This document shows positions 50,994 to 59,990 of a DNA stretch of 64,000 nucleotides, one piece after another. The DNA comes from Deltaproteobacteria bacterium (GTDB lineage: Bacteria > Lernaellota > Lernaellaia > JACKCT01), in contig JACKCT010000012.1 of NCBI GenBank assembly GCA_020633895.1, positions 62,001-126,000 on the forward strand. Direction: 5' to 3'. The translations under genes and the position numbers were made by a program. The notes beneath the pieces were generated by a model. The model was not told the origin of the DNA and ran no database searches. It saw only the letters and a program-made list of their open reading frames with translations. How positions within the stretch are numbered: the first letter of the stretch is position 1; each line of letters starts with the position of its first letter.

Positions 50994-52553
50994 GTGCCAT
51001 CTATTCGCCGTCTGCTATTCGCCATGATTTTTGCGGCGCTCATCTCCTCGCCCGCCGCCGCCGAGGACTTTGATCCGGTCCTGCATGCCAAGGCCTACGA
51101 CTATCAGGACTGGTTGATGCAGTGGCATTCGACGGGATTGGGAGCCGTGTCGGACATTCTGTTCACGGACGAGTCGCGCACCGAAATCGAACGCCTCTGG
51201 GGCGGCGGCGACAGCACCGACTGGACGGCGACGTATCTGGTCTCCCAAGCCATGCGCTATCGCATCACCGGCGAGGCCGAGGCGCGCAGCGAAGTCATCC
51301 GCATCGCCCATTACCTGCATATCGTCCATGACATCACCGACGATCCGGGATACCTCGCCCGCATCGCCGCCCCCGACATGCCGCCCTGGAACCAGGGCGA
51401 GTACCAGAACTGCGAGCACTGCTACGCCGGAACCGGCGAATACGAAGGCTACTTCTGGCAGGGGGCCCAGTCCCGCGACAAATACATGCATTGGTTCTGG
51501 GCGCTGACCTGGGCCCACACGACGGTGGATGACGCAGAAATGCGCGCGACCATCGAAGAAGACATGGTCAGCGTGCTGCAGACGCTCATCGACAACGACT
51601 GGACGATTATCGACCCCTTCGGCGACACCTACTCCGCCTCCAGCGTCGGCCCGGACCTGCAACTTACGTTCATCCTGCAAACGGCGGTCGTCACCGGCGA
51701 TCCCTACTGGTGGAATCTGCTGGACACGCACTACGAACTGGTGAAGGGGCAGCTCTACCTGAGCGCGTTCGCGTACTTCAACAAGTATTTCGACTACTAC
51801 GCCTTCATCAACAACCAGGCGATCATGCAGCCCATCTTCAGCCTGTGGCCGGACCGGGAGCGGCTCCAGGAGATTTATGACATCTGGTACAAGGCCAGCC
51901 GCCAATGGACGGTGCATACGCACCAGGCGTTCTTCGACGCGGTGGAATACGGTGTGTGCCGACGGCTGGGTAACTGCGATTCGGGCGAGATGACCTACAT
52001 GGAAAACGACATCGCCAAGGGCCTGTCGGCGATGAACGAAGCGCCAAATTACCAGCGGGCGAGCACGTGTCCCGAACTGCCGCTGGACCCGTTCTCGGTC
52101 TGGGCGGACAACCTGCTCACGAAGCTGCCGTTCCTGCGCAACCTGATCAACATTCAGCCCCAGACCGCCGTCGCCCATGAGATCGAGGATCGCTGTTGGG
52201 TGTCGGTGCTTTGGGAGCGCTCGCCTTATCACACCGAATGCACCCAGGCGGACTTGCCCGAGCATGTCACCCACGGCGCGGATTATCTGATCGCTTATTG
52301 GATGGGGGTTTATTGGGGCGCACTGCCCGGTGACGGCCCCTACGGCGACGACGACTTCACGGACGATCCGCCGGCCGATGACGACGATGCCGTCGGTGAC
52401 GACGACAGCGACACCCTCAATGACGACATCGGCGACGAACCGGTGGATGCCGATGATGACGACGATGACGCGTCCGCCGCGGACGACGACGAAGCCGCCG
52501 ACGGCGGCGCCTCGGATGACGATGATGATGACGACAGCGGGTGCGGCTGCTGA
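50994..52553 (+). CDS. Secreted helical-barrel-like protein with acidic C-terminal tail ending SGCGC
   Basis: This 519-residue protein has a signal peptide (LLFAMIFAALISSPAAAEDF, cleaved after AAA). The body (about 30-440) is helix-rich with repeated aromatic motifs (TATYLVSQAMRYRITGEAEARSEVIRIAHYL; MHWFWALTWAHTTVDD; FIAFINNQ-like), which suggests a six-hairpin (alpha/alpha) barrel as in glycoside hydrolases or lyases, but no catalytic motif is assigned. Residues about 446-514 are an Asp-rich tail, and the protein ends in Asp-Ser-Gly-Cys-Gly-Cys. This tail may be a sorting or anchoring signal. GTG start with AGGAG upstream. It is convergent with the phosphoesterase gene, 3 bp apart. Confidence 0.82.
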   Translation: MPSIRRLLFAMIFAALISSPAAAEDFDPVLHAKAYDYQDWLMQWHSTGLGAVSDILFTDESRTEIERLWGGGDSTDWTATYLVSQAMRYRITGEAEARSEVIRIAHYLHIVHDITDDPGYLARIAAPDMPPWNQGEYQNCEHCYAGTGEYEGYFWQGAQSRDKYMHWFWALTWAHTTVDDAEMRATIEEDMVSVLQTLIDNDWTIIDPFGDTYSASSVGPDLQLTFILQTAVVTGDPYWWNLLDTHYELVKGQLYLSAFAYFNKYFDYYAFINNQAIMQPIFSLWPDRERLQEIYDIWYKASRQWTVHTHQAFFDAVEYGVCRRLGNCDSGEMTYMENDIAKGLSAMNEAPNYQRASTCPELPLDPFSVWADNLLTKLPFLRNLINIQPQTAVAHEIEDRCWVSVLWERSPYHTECTQADLPEHVTHGADYLIAYWMGVYWGALPGDGPYGDDDFTDDPPADDDDAVGDDDSDTLNDDIGDEPVDADDDDDDASAADDDEAADGGASDDDDDDDSGCGC

Positions 52554-52556
52554 CCC

Positions 52557-53975
52557 CTACTTCGTAATCGTGTAGGAGTCGATCTCCTTGTCGTCCAGGT
52601 CGTAGGCCTTGAGCGTCAGCGTCTTGCCGTCGACGGTCACGCCGGTGAAATGATGCACTCCCGCCCACACGGTGACGTGCTCATAGTCGCGGACTTGGAC
52701 ATCGTCGAGGCTCCCCCCGCCGCCGCCGGAGATGATGTAGTTCACGCCGTTGAGGTTGCCGCGTTCGTAATCGTGGGTGTGGCCGGAAAAGTAGAAATCG
52801 ATCCCGTAGTCCTCGAACACGGGCACCAGGAACTGCCGCACCATCCACTCGCCGTCATACCCTTCCCAGCCTTCGCAGTACGGCGGGTGGTGGGCATAGA
52901 CGATGACCCAATCGGCGTCGGCCGCCGCGTCGCTTTCGAGCTGCTCAATGAGCCAGCGATATTGATGGCTGCCGGGATAGTAGAGCCAGGTGGTGTTCAG
53001 CGCGATGAAAAAGACATTGCTGTAGGTGAAGCTGTAGTATCCCCACTTGCCGTTGCCCGGGTAATGGAACGAGTCGAAATAGTAGGGCGAATTGGCGTCG
53101 TGATTGCCCACCGAGGGGAAGACGGTGGTGCGTTGGAGCAGATCGGCGGCGGGGGTGAAATACTCGGTGTCGTAGTCGCCCTTGCGCCAGCCGTCGCCGA
53201 CCAGATCGCCCACGTGCAGCAGGATGTTCGGCCGCCAATCCAAGGCCGCGGCGGCGACCTGGGTGTGAACCTCCGGGTGATCCTGCGTGTCGCCGATGAC
53301 GGCGAATTTGAAAGGCGTTCCCCAAACCGGCGCCGTCGAAAAATCGGCGGTCGAACTTTTCACGCCGCAGGAATCGGCGCGGTAGTTGTAGGACGTACCG
53401 GGCGCCAGACCCGTTAGTTGCAGGTCGTGCTTGTCCGTCAGCTCGTTGTCCACGACGCGCTCGTCGAGCGTTTCGTCTTCGTCGTACTCGACGACCGAAT
53501 TGCCCGCCGCGTCCGTCCGCCACATCACGCGGATGGTCTCCTGCGTCACGTCCTGCAAATACGGCCCGCGCACGAACGACACCTCGTCACACTCGACGGG
53601 AACGACGTCATCATCGTCATCGTCCCCTGTGTCGTCGTCGGAGGTATCATCATCGGCGGTGTCGTCATCTGAAGTATCGTCATCTGAAGTATCGTCATCC
53701 GATGTGTCGTCGTCGGCAGTGTCGTCGTCCGTCACATCATCGTCGGACGTATCGTCGTCGTCGGATGTGTCATCATCTGTGGTGTCGTCATCTGTGGTGT
53801 CGTCATCGGTCACGTCATCATCGGACGCGGAGGCATCGTCATCGTCATCATCGCCGCCGCCGCATGCTGTCGAAAAAACTCCCAACAAAAGCAGCAAAAC
53901 GAGAAACAGAATGCGAAGGGCATGCGCCGGGATCAATCGGCCGGAAAGGCCATTTATCGAATTCGAAAACGTCAT
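52557..53975 (-). CDS. Purple-acid-phosphatase-like metallophosphoesterase lipoprotein
   Basis: The N terminus ends in the lipobox FSTAC (Cys38 from this start). A tether of about 80 residues made of Asp-Asp-Asp-Thr-X units follows (about 42-123). Next are a fibronectin-III-like domain (about 131-215, RGPYLQDVTQETIRVMWRTD) and a metallophosphoesterase domain with GDTQD, GDLVGDG, GNHDAN, AHHPPYCEG and GHTHDYERG, the dinuclear-metal set of purple acid phosphatases. It should hydrolyse phosphomonoesters or diesters outside the cytoplasm. The start is uncertain: ATGs at 53981 and 53975 and a TTG at 54002 are in frame; 53975 has GGATGG at the best distance. Confidence 0.92.
   Translation of the reverse strand: MTFSNSINGLSGRLIPAHALRILFLVLLLLLGVFSTACGGGDDDDDDASASDDDVTDDDTTDDDTTDDDTSDDDDTSDDDVTDDDTADDDTSDDDTSDDDTSDDDTADDDTSDDDTGDDDDDDVVPVECDEVSFVRGPYLQDVTQETIRVMWRTDAAGNSVVEYDEDETLDERVVDNELTDKHDLQLTGLAPGTSYNYRADSCGVKSSTADFSTAPVWGTPFKFAVIGDTQDHPEVHTQVAAAALDWRPNILLHVGDLVGDGWRKGDYDTEYFTPAADLLQRTTVFPSVGNHDANSPYYFDSFHYPGNGKWGYYSFTYSNVFFIALNTTWLYYPGSHQYRWLIEQLESDAAADADWVIVYAHHPPYCEGWEGYDGEWMVRQFLVPVFEDYGIDFYFSGHTHDYERGNLNGVNYIISGGGGGSLDDVQVRDYEHVTVWAGVHHFTGVTVDGKTLTLKAYDLDDKEIDSYTITK
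53607..53852 (-). repeat. Degenerate 15-bp tandem repeat encoding the Asp-Asp-Asp-Thr-X tether
   Basis: About 13 consecutive five-codon units encode DDDTx with varying codons (GAC/GAT mixture); some adjacent units are near-identical in DNA (TCGTCATCTGAAGTA repeated on the plus strand). Such tracts can change length by slippage. Similar shorter coding tracts lie at 59482-59652 (minus) and 60066-60290 (plus), and an irregular acidic tract at 52329-52535 (plus). Confidence 0.9.
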
Positions 53976-54191
53976 CGCCATCCCATCCAAAGAAGAATGC
54001 AAGTAAGCGTGGGATCTTCGTCGGATCGGCGCGCCAAATCAAGAAGAAATCGTCCGTCTCCCGCGCAAAACATCATGTCGTCATCGGCGACCGTCGGCGC
54101 TTGACGCTCCCCGTCCGGCGCGGAATGATACCGGCACCATGCCGATCACCCCGATGCTCACAACGCGCCCGAGGCGCCTCGGTACGCCCAC

Positions 54192-55118
54192 GTGACGCGC
54201 GACTTGCCTAGCGAAGCCCGGCGGTGGACCTGCCCGGTTTGCGGATCGGATCGGACGTCGCCGTGGAAGCGCGAGAACGTGATCACCGACCTGTCGCCGG
54301 ATCATTTCCGGATCACCGACGCGACCTACGGCCAGACCCTGCCGCTGGTGCGTTGCGAGGATTGCGGTTTCGGGTTTGCCGATCCGCCGTACATGGCCGA
54401 TCTGGTGTCGTACTACGAACGCCTCACCGACGATCAATACATCGACACGCAAGACACCCGCACGATGCAGATGCAGCGCATTGTCGAGAAGGCGCGAAAG
54501 TTCGCGCCGGGGGCCGAGACGGCGTTGGATGTCGGCGCGGGGGTCGGGGCTTTGGTCAACGAATGCCGCCAAGCCGGTTTGGAGGCGGTGGGCATCGAAC
54601 CGAGCCGGGCCTTCGCGGAAACGGCGAAGCAGCTTTACGACGTCGATTTGATCTCCGACGTGCTGCCCTCCCAACAACTTACCGGACGAACGTTCGACAT
54701 CGTCTTTCTCGTGGACGTCATCGAGCACGTGGGCGATCCGGTGGCGCTGCTGGGATATTGCCGCGATCTGCTGTCGCCCAGCGGGGTCTTGGTGGTCGTC
54801 ACGCCGGATGCCCAAAGCCTGGCGACGCGCCTGCTGCGTTTCGGATGGTGGCATTTTCGCGTCGCCCATGTGGGATATTTTAATCGCCGCGCTTTCGGGA
54901 TCGCCGCGCAACGGGCGAAGCTGGAAATCCTGCGCACCGAGCGGGCCAAGTGGTACTTCGAAGGCACGTACCTGGCCGAACGCCTCACGCGCTATCCCCT
55001 GCTCGCCCCCTTCGCGAAGCTGCTGCTGGGCAGCGGCCTGGGGCGACGCCTCTTGCGGGTGACGATCCCTTTGAACCTGTTCGACTCCCACCTCTTCTTC
55101 CTGCGGATCGCGCGTTGA
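54192..55118 (+). CDS. Zinc-ribbon plus class I SAM methyltransferase
   Basis: This 308-residue protein starts with a two-CxxC zinc ribbon (CPVCGSD at about 14 and CEDCGFGF at about 55) typical of sugar or small-molecule C-methyltransferases. The methyltransferase domain follows: LDVGAGVGALV (motif I), GIEPSRAFAE, FDIVFLVDVIEHVGDP (motif II) and DLLSPSGVLVVVTP (motif III). It is probably involved in glycan or lipid modification. GTG start. The last bases overlap the TTG start of the UbiA-like gene (TTGA), and a glycosyltransferase follows, so the three form an operon. Confidence 0.9.
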   Translation: MTRDLPSEARRWTCPVCGSDRTSPWKRENVITDLSPDHFRITDATYGQTLPLVRCEDCGFGFADPPYMADLVSYYERLTDDQYIDTQDTRTMQMQRIVEKARKFAPGAETALDVGAGVGALVNECRQAGLEAVGIEPSRAFAETAKQLYDVDLISDVLPSQQLTGRTFDIVFLVDVIEHVGDPVALLGYCRDLLSPSGVLVVVTPDAQSLATRLLRFGWWHFRVAHVGYFNRRAFGIAAQRAKLEILRTERAKWYFEGTYLAERLTRYPLLAPFAKLLLGSGLGRRLLRVTIPLNLFDSHLFFLRIAR

Positions 55119-56113
55119 ACAATCCGCTGCATTACCCCTGGGTCGAACTGCGGCAACATTCCCATGCGCCGACACTCGCCGGCCATTTTCGCATCATGCG
55201 GCTGGACCACTGGATCAAGAACGTCTTCGTTCTCCCGGGGATCGTGATCGCCATCGCTTTCACGCAGGTTCCACTGACGACGCAGGTCGCTCTGAACATC
55301 GTCCTCGGCATTTTGGCCGTCGGCCTGGTGACATCCAGCAACTACGTTCTCAATGAAATTCTCGACAGCCCTTACGACCGCTGGCACCCCTCCAAAAAAT
55401 CGCGCCCGGTGCCCGGCGGACAGGTCAACATCCCGGTCGGCGGACTGCAATGGATGGCGTTGTTCGCGGCCGGAGCGCTTCTCGCCCGCGCGGTGAACGT
55501 GCAGTTATTTTATCTGCTGACGTTGTTGTGGATCATGGGATGCATCTACAACGTGCCGCCGCTGCGTTCCAAGGAATGGCCGTATCTGGATGTGATCTCC
55601 GAGGCGGTCAACAACCCCATTCGCCTGATGGCCGGTTGGTACATGGTCGACGGCGCCACCTGGCCGCCGGGGTCGTTGCTCGCGGCGTATTGGATGGTCG
55701 GCTGCTATTTCATGGCGATCAAACGCTTTTCCGAACTGGTGAATCTTTCGGACGACGAACGGGCATCGATGGGGAAGTACCGAACCTCGTTTCAATATTA
55801 CACGCCGACGCGGTTGCTCATTTCGATTGTGTTTTACGGGTCGGCGAGCATGCTGTTTCTCGGCGTGTTCATCATGCGCTATCGGATGGAGCTGATTCTG
55901 TCGTTCCCGTTGATTGCGTTGGTTATGGCGCAGTATCTGAACATCGGTTTCAAGCCCGACAGTTCGGCCCAAAATCCGGAAAAACTCTACAAGGAATTCG
56001 GGCTGATGGTTACGCTGGCGGCTTGCTCGATTTTGATCGTCTGCCTATTTTTCATGGACATTCCCTGGATTCACGACTTTTTCGCGCCGTCTTTCCCCTA
56101 CATGGCGAACTAG
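55115..56113 (+). CDS. UbiA family prenyltransferase (decaprenylphosphoryl-phosphoribose synthase-like)
   Basis: This 332-residue protein has nine or so transmembrane helices and the UbiA active-site motif NYVLNEILDSPYDRWHPSKKSRPVPGG, whose DxxxDRxHPxKxxRP form is that of decaprenyl-phosphate phosphoribosyltransferases, and a second loop YMVDGATW. It would transfer a polyprenyl or polyprenyl-phosphate acceptor to a phosphorylated sugar, for example 5-phosphoribosyl-diphosphate. TTG start overlapping the methyltransferase stop. The downstream membrane glycosyltransferase could use the lipid-linked sugar. Chlorophyll or quinone prenylation is less likely from the motif. Confidence 0.87.
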   Translation: MNNPLHYPWVELRQHSHAPTLAGHFRIMRLDHWIKNVFVLPGIVIAIAFTQVPLTTQVALNIVLGILAVGLVTSSNYVLNEILDSPYDRWHPSKKSRPVPGGQVNIPVGGLQWMALFAAGALLARAVNVQLFYLLTLLWIMGCIYNVPPLRSKEWPYLDVISEAVNNPIRLMAGWYMVDGATWPPGSLLAAYWMVGCYFMAIKRFSELVNLSDDERASMGKYRTSFQYYTPTRLLISIVFYGSASMLFLGVFIMRYRMELILSFPLIALVMAQYLNIGFKPDSSAQNPEKLYKEFGLMVTLAACSILIVCLFFMDIPWIHDFFAPSFPYMAN

Positions 56114-56126
56114 AGGTCGACCCGAG

Positions 56127-57665
56127 GTGCATCAATCCCAACCGACACCATGGAATCCGGAAAAACTCGCGAGGGCGTGGTTTGTCTTCGCCGTCGTGCT
56201 GACGCTCGTCTGGTCGACCCTGCGCCTCGCCGACGGCTTCCAAGGCCCCCATTCCTACGTCTCGGGCCACTTCTCCGTGATGGCGCAGAATTTCGCGAAA
56301 GAAGGCGTCGTTTCGCTTCGCGGCGTTCCCGTCCAGGAAAACACGCCCTACGGCGACACCATCAATTACTACACCCACTGGCCGCCGCTGTTCCCCATCG
56401 TTTTGGGCGTCGTCTTTCGAATATTCGGCGCCACCGCGAACGTGGCGCTGGTGTTCGTGCTGTTGCTCATGTTCGCCAACACGTTCCTGGTCGTCGCGAC
56501 GCTGCGCCGTTTCCTGAGCCCCACCGCCGGATATTTCGGGGGAATGGTCTTTCTGGCGGCGCCGATTGTCATGAAATACGGGGCGTTCGTGCTGCATCTG
56601 CATTTGGCGTTTTTTTGGACGCTGATCGCCCTCTACGCGCTTGCCGACGTCATTTCCGACGAAGCGAAGCGCCACCGGCTCGTCCCGGGACTCGTCGCCG
56701 TCGTCCTGGCGCAATGGACGTCGTGGGAGCCGTCGCTTGTGTTTGCCGGAGCATTGATCGGCGCCGTCCTCTGGGGCGATCAGCGTCAGCGAAAAGTCGC
56801 GGCCTATTTCTTCGCGGCGTCGTTCCTCGGCGCGGTGAGTGTGGTGGCATATTATTTCGCCGTCAGCCCGGCCTTGCGTCAGGACCTTTGGGAAGTCGCG
56901 CGATTTCGCCTCGGACTGTCGTCGACCATCAACGCCGCCAGCGCCGTCAAATCCCCGACCTTCGCCGAAGTGCTCTCCCGCTATTCGCTCTACTTCGCCC
57001 AAGTCGAACAATTCGGTTTTCTCTGCGTGGCGTTACTGGCCGGATATCTCGCGGCGGCGCGACGCAAAGTGGGCCACGTCGGGATCGCTTGCGCAACGCT
57101 GGGTTGGGCAGCGCTGTGGTTGGGCTGGTCGGTCGTTTTGAAAAACCATGTATATTTTCACGAGTATCAGGTCTGGATTTCGGTGCCCGCATGCGCGATG
57201 GCGGCGGGTGTCGTCGCCCATTTCCTCGCCGAGCGAGCCGAAACATCCCAAGACGAAAGCCTGCGGGCGACTCTTTCCGTGGCCGTGGCCGTGGTGATTC
57301 CGATCGTGATCCTGAAATCCCTTATCGGATTCACCGCTGTGCAATTGCGCGTCGACCATGGAGACGACCGGCTCATCGCGTTCGCCAAAGAGGTTCGCGA
57401 TCACACGGAGGAAGGGTCCATCGTCGTGAGCGATGCGTTGGAGATGGTCCCGGCGTTTTACGCGGACCGTCATGTCGTCGGGTCCGTCGCGGATACGGTC
57501 GCGGCGGACAAGGCCATCGCGAACGCGCGCCGGGAATACGGCCCGGTCACGCCGATCTACTTCGCGGTCGTCGCGCCGTTGGGGAACGACGCGGCGGCGG
57601 CGCTGGGACGGCGCTATCCCCTGGTTTACCGATCGGAAGCGGCGACAATCTTCCGCGCCCCCTGA
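56127..57665 (+). CDS. Membrane glycosyltransferase, PMT/GT39-ArnT-like
   Basis: This 512-residue protein has ten or more transmembrane helices followed by a soluble C-terminal domain of about 130 residues. The first extracytoplasmic loop contains GHFSVMAQNFAKEGVVSLRGVPVQE and NYYTHWPPLFPIVLG, patterns of lipid-phosphate-sugar-dependent GT-C transferases (dolichyl-phosphate-mannose type). It probably moves a sugar from a polyprenyl-phosphate donor to an extracytoplasmic acceptor, consistent with the UbiA-like gene 13 bp upstream. GTG start without a strong Shine-Dalgarno. Confidence 0.83.
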   Translation: MHQSQPTPWNPEKLARAWFVFAVVLTLVWSTLRLADGFQGPHSYVSGHFSVMAQNFAKEGVVSLRGVPVQENTPYGDTINYYTHWPPLFPIVLGVVFRIFGATANVALVFVLLLMFANTFLVVATLRRFLSPTAGYFGGMVFLAAPIVMKYGAFVLHLHLAFFWTLIALYALADVISDEAKRHRLVPGLVAVVLAQWTSWEPSLVFAGALIGAVLWGDQRQRKVAAYFFAASFLGAVSVVAYYFAVSPALRQDLWEVARFRLGLSSTINAASAVKSPTFAEVLSRYSLYFAQVEQFGFLCVALLAGYLAAARRKVGHVGIACATLGWAALWLGWSVVLKNHVYFHEYQVWISVPACAMAAGVVAHFLAERAETSQDESLRATLSVAVAVVIPIVILKSLIGFTAVQLRVDHGDDRLIAFAKEVRDHTEEGSIVVSDALEMVPAFYADRHVVGSVADTVAADKAIANARREYGPVTPIYFAVVAPLGNDAAAALGRRYPLVYRSEAATIFRAP

Positions 57666-57712
57666 GCTCATTTCGCGACAACACCAAATAAAACCAAATA
57701 AAAATGCCGAAC

Positions 57713-57745
57713 AAAAACCCCACGGCATACGCCGTGGGGTCGTTT
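57713..57745. terminator. Bidirectional rho-independent terminator
   Basis: Perfect 10-bp stem ACCCCACGGC / GCCGTGGGGT with loop ATAC. AAAAA precedes it (a T tail for the minus strand) and CGTTTGATTTTG follows it. It sits between the convergent glycosyltransferase and metallophosphoesterase genes. Confidence 0.93.
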
Positions 57746-57771
57746 GATTTTGAACTGCCGGGACGGTGCGT

Positions 57772-59736
57772 TTAGTCGATCGCCTCGATGGACTGGTCAT
57801 CCAGGCCGATGCGCACCGTGCCGATGTACGGCCGCTGCCACCAATACTCCTGCAGCACATTGCCGACCAGCCCCAGTAGGCCGCCGACAAGAGACGTGGT
57901 CTCCGACACCGCCGCGTCCGACCCCGGTTCGATCAGCGGACGATTGCGGACCTTCTCGGCGAAGGTGATCTGATCCATGAAAAAGCGGAAATATTCCAGC
58001 GTCCCGGCCTGCTCCATTTTGACGAAGGCGTGGGCCGCGCCGAACTGAATATCGATGGTCGCGAAGACAAAGTCGTACATGGACATCGCCTTGAACGTTT
58101 CCACCGACAGCCCCGCCCCTTCGATTTTTTCGTCCAGCGACGATGCGGCAACGGCCGACCCGGCGGTCTCCTCCAGCCATTCGCCCGACTCCAGCGAGGC
58201 CAGGTCCAGACTCTTTCCCGCCTCGGTGAGCTGCATCAGGCTGTAGAGCGGGATGACCTTGAGGGCGTCGAGCAGCGAATCGCCGATCTTCGTGGTGATC
58301 ATGTTGCGGAAGGTGCGGTTGACGAATTCGTCGAAGGTCGCGGATTGCTCCACCTCGAATTTTTCGAAGGGGTAGTCGCCTGCGGCGGCAAAGGACTTGT
58401 AGTCGTCGATGTAGCGATCCCAGTTGGGCACGTCGCGCACGACGATCGTCTCGACCTGCATCGTCCGGGCATCCTCGAAGGTGAGCATGCGATAGGCGAC
58501 GGGGTAGTTCGTCAGCGCCGGCGCCTGAATGTCGATCATGCGGTGCTTGCCCTTTTCGGTGACGGAAATGTAGTTCATATGCAGGTGCCCGCTGACATAC
58601 AGGCCCATGCCCATCTTCGCCAGTTCCTCGGCCGACTGCTTCGTGTTGAACACCAGCTCGTCGAACACGCCGCCGAGATAGTCGAAGGTCAGGCCGACCA
58701 GCGGATCGCCCAGGTTGTGATGGCCGAACGCGATGACCGATTTGCCCTGCTTGGCGGCCCGGTCGTAAACATCCCACATCCAGTCCCAGGACCGGGGCTT
58801 GGCGCGCTTGAAGTTGTCCGGCTCCCAGCCCGAGCCGCCGCCGTTGGTCGAAAAGCCGTTCGTATCCAGCACGAGCACCCAGACATCCTCGAACGGCTCG
58901 AACACATAGGTGAACTGCGTCTGCGTGACGCACTCCCCGTCCGGCTCCAGCGTGCCGCAGCCGTTTTCCGTGGCCGGTCCGCGCTCGTAAAAGAGGTATT
59001 CCTCCGGGTTGCCGTCGTGCTCGGTGGCGCTCATGCCGAAGGGCGCGAACATCTCCGCCATTTCCTCGGCGCCCAGATGTTCGGTCCAATAGTTGTCCAA
59101 CGTGTCGCCGCCGAACAGCGGCACCGAGCCCGGTCGGCCCGAGTCGACGAATTCGGTGTCGTCGAAATCGTGATTGCCTCGCACGTAGATGAAGTCGATC
59201 CCGTAGTCTTCCTCGAACTCCTTCATCTCCTTGGTGATCGCGGCATAAACGGCCCGTTCGACCGACCGGGAGAAGTCGCCGTTGATAAGGATATATCGCG
59301 CGCCGCGATCGATCGCGTCATGCACCGCCGCGCGGAAGATATCGGGGATCTCGTTGCGGATGTACTCCAGCGGCTCATGCACCATCAGCGCCGGGTAGTC
59401 GGGCGTCTGCTTGTCGTCACCGAGTTCGGTTTCGGGATACCAGGCGTGAATGTCGGAAATGACCGCGATCTTAGGCAAGCCGTCGTCGTCGTCATCCACG
59501 GAATCGTCGTCGGCCGTGTCGTCGTCAACGGTATCGTCGTCAACAGTATCGTCGTCGGTCGTATCGTCGTCCGAGGTGTCGTCATCATCATCCGTGTCAT
59601 CGTCCGACGTGTCGTCGTCCGTGCTCGCGGACGAATCGTCATCGTCGTCATCGCCGCAAGCCGCGGCCGAGGCGACGATCAACGCCGACAGGGCGGCCAA
59701 CACCAGGATCCACCGGGTGAACTTCTCAAAACGCAT
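57772..59736 (-). CDS. Large metallophosphoesterase lipoprotein with acidic tether
   Basis: This 654-residue protein has a lipoprotein signal ending ASAAAC (Cys27), then an Asp-rich tether (29-85) of DDDT-type units. The metallophosphoesterase domain has SDIHAWYP (Asp95, His97), NGDFS, RGNHDFDD, FGHHN and SGHLHMN. Insertions between blocks and about 230 C-terminal residues of helical sequence have no recognised family. The ATG at 59736 follows GGAG. It is probably a surface or periplasmic phosphoesterase or nucleotidase. It ends at the bidirectional terminator and is divergent from the gene at 59991. Confidence 0.9.
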   Translation of the reverse strand: MRFEKFTRWILVLAALSALIVASAAACGDDDDDDSSASTDDDTSDDDTDDDDDTSDDDTTDDDTVDDDTVDDDTADDDSVDDDDDGLPKIAVISDIHAWYPETELGDDKQTPDYPALMVHEPLEYIRNEIPDIFRAAVHDAIDRGARYILINGDFSRSVERAVYAAITKEMKEFEEDYGIDFIYVRGNHDFDDTEFVDSGRPGSVPLFGGDTLDNYWTEHLGAEEMAEMFAPFGMSATEHDGNPEEYLFYERGPATENGCGTLEPDGECVTQTQFTYVFEPFEDVWVLVLDTNGFSTNGGGSGWEPDNFKRAKPRSWDWMWDVYDRAAKQGKSVIAFGHHNLGDPLVGLTFDYLGGVFDELVFNTKQSAEELAKMGMGLYVSGHLHMNYISVTEKGKHRMIDIQAPALTNYPVAYRMLTFEDARTMQVETIVVRDVPNWDRYIDDYKSFAAAGDYPFEKFEVEQSATFDEFVNRTFRNMITTKIGDSLLDALKVIPLYSLMQLTEAGKSLDLASLESGEWLEETAGSAVAASSLDEKIEGAGLSVETFKAMSMYDFVFATIDIQFGAAHAFVKMEQAGTLEYFRFFMDQITFAEKVRNRPLIEPGSDAAVSETTSLVGGLLGLVGNVLQEYWWQRPYIGTVRIGLDDQSIEAID

Positions 59737-59990
59737 GGAGGCTCCGATACCCGCAAAGGGAAAAAATGACGTCAACAATGCCGAAGCAATCGACCGGTGG
59801 TAGCCTGACACCCCCCTGAAATCAAGTCCGATTTGTGTGAACTTCTTGTGACATCGCCCGGCGGTTAACCGGCCATAAGGGCGGATCGGTGACGGCGACT
59901 ATCGACGTCAGCGCCCGGGTCGGTGTACCTTGAGCGCCGTCTTTATTGGCCGATAGGCTGAAATCCACCGGGTTTTCGAAAGGTTCTTCG

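Noticed and set aside
53607-53852. The regular repeat tract as a possible CRISPR array
   Set aside because: The units are contiguous 15-bp coding repeats without unique spacers, and no cas gene is present.
53431-54006. A Ser/Val-rich open frame on the plus strand opposite the acidic tether
   Set aside because: It is simply the complement of GAC/GAT codons (GTC/ATC read in another frame) and has no start signal; the opposite strand encodes a convincing phosphoesterase lipoprotein.
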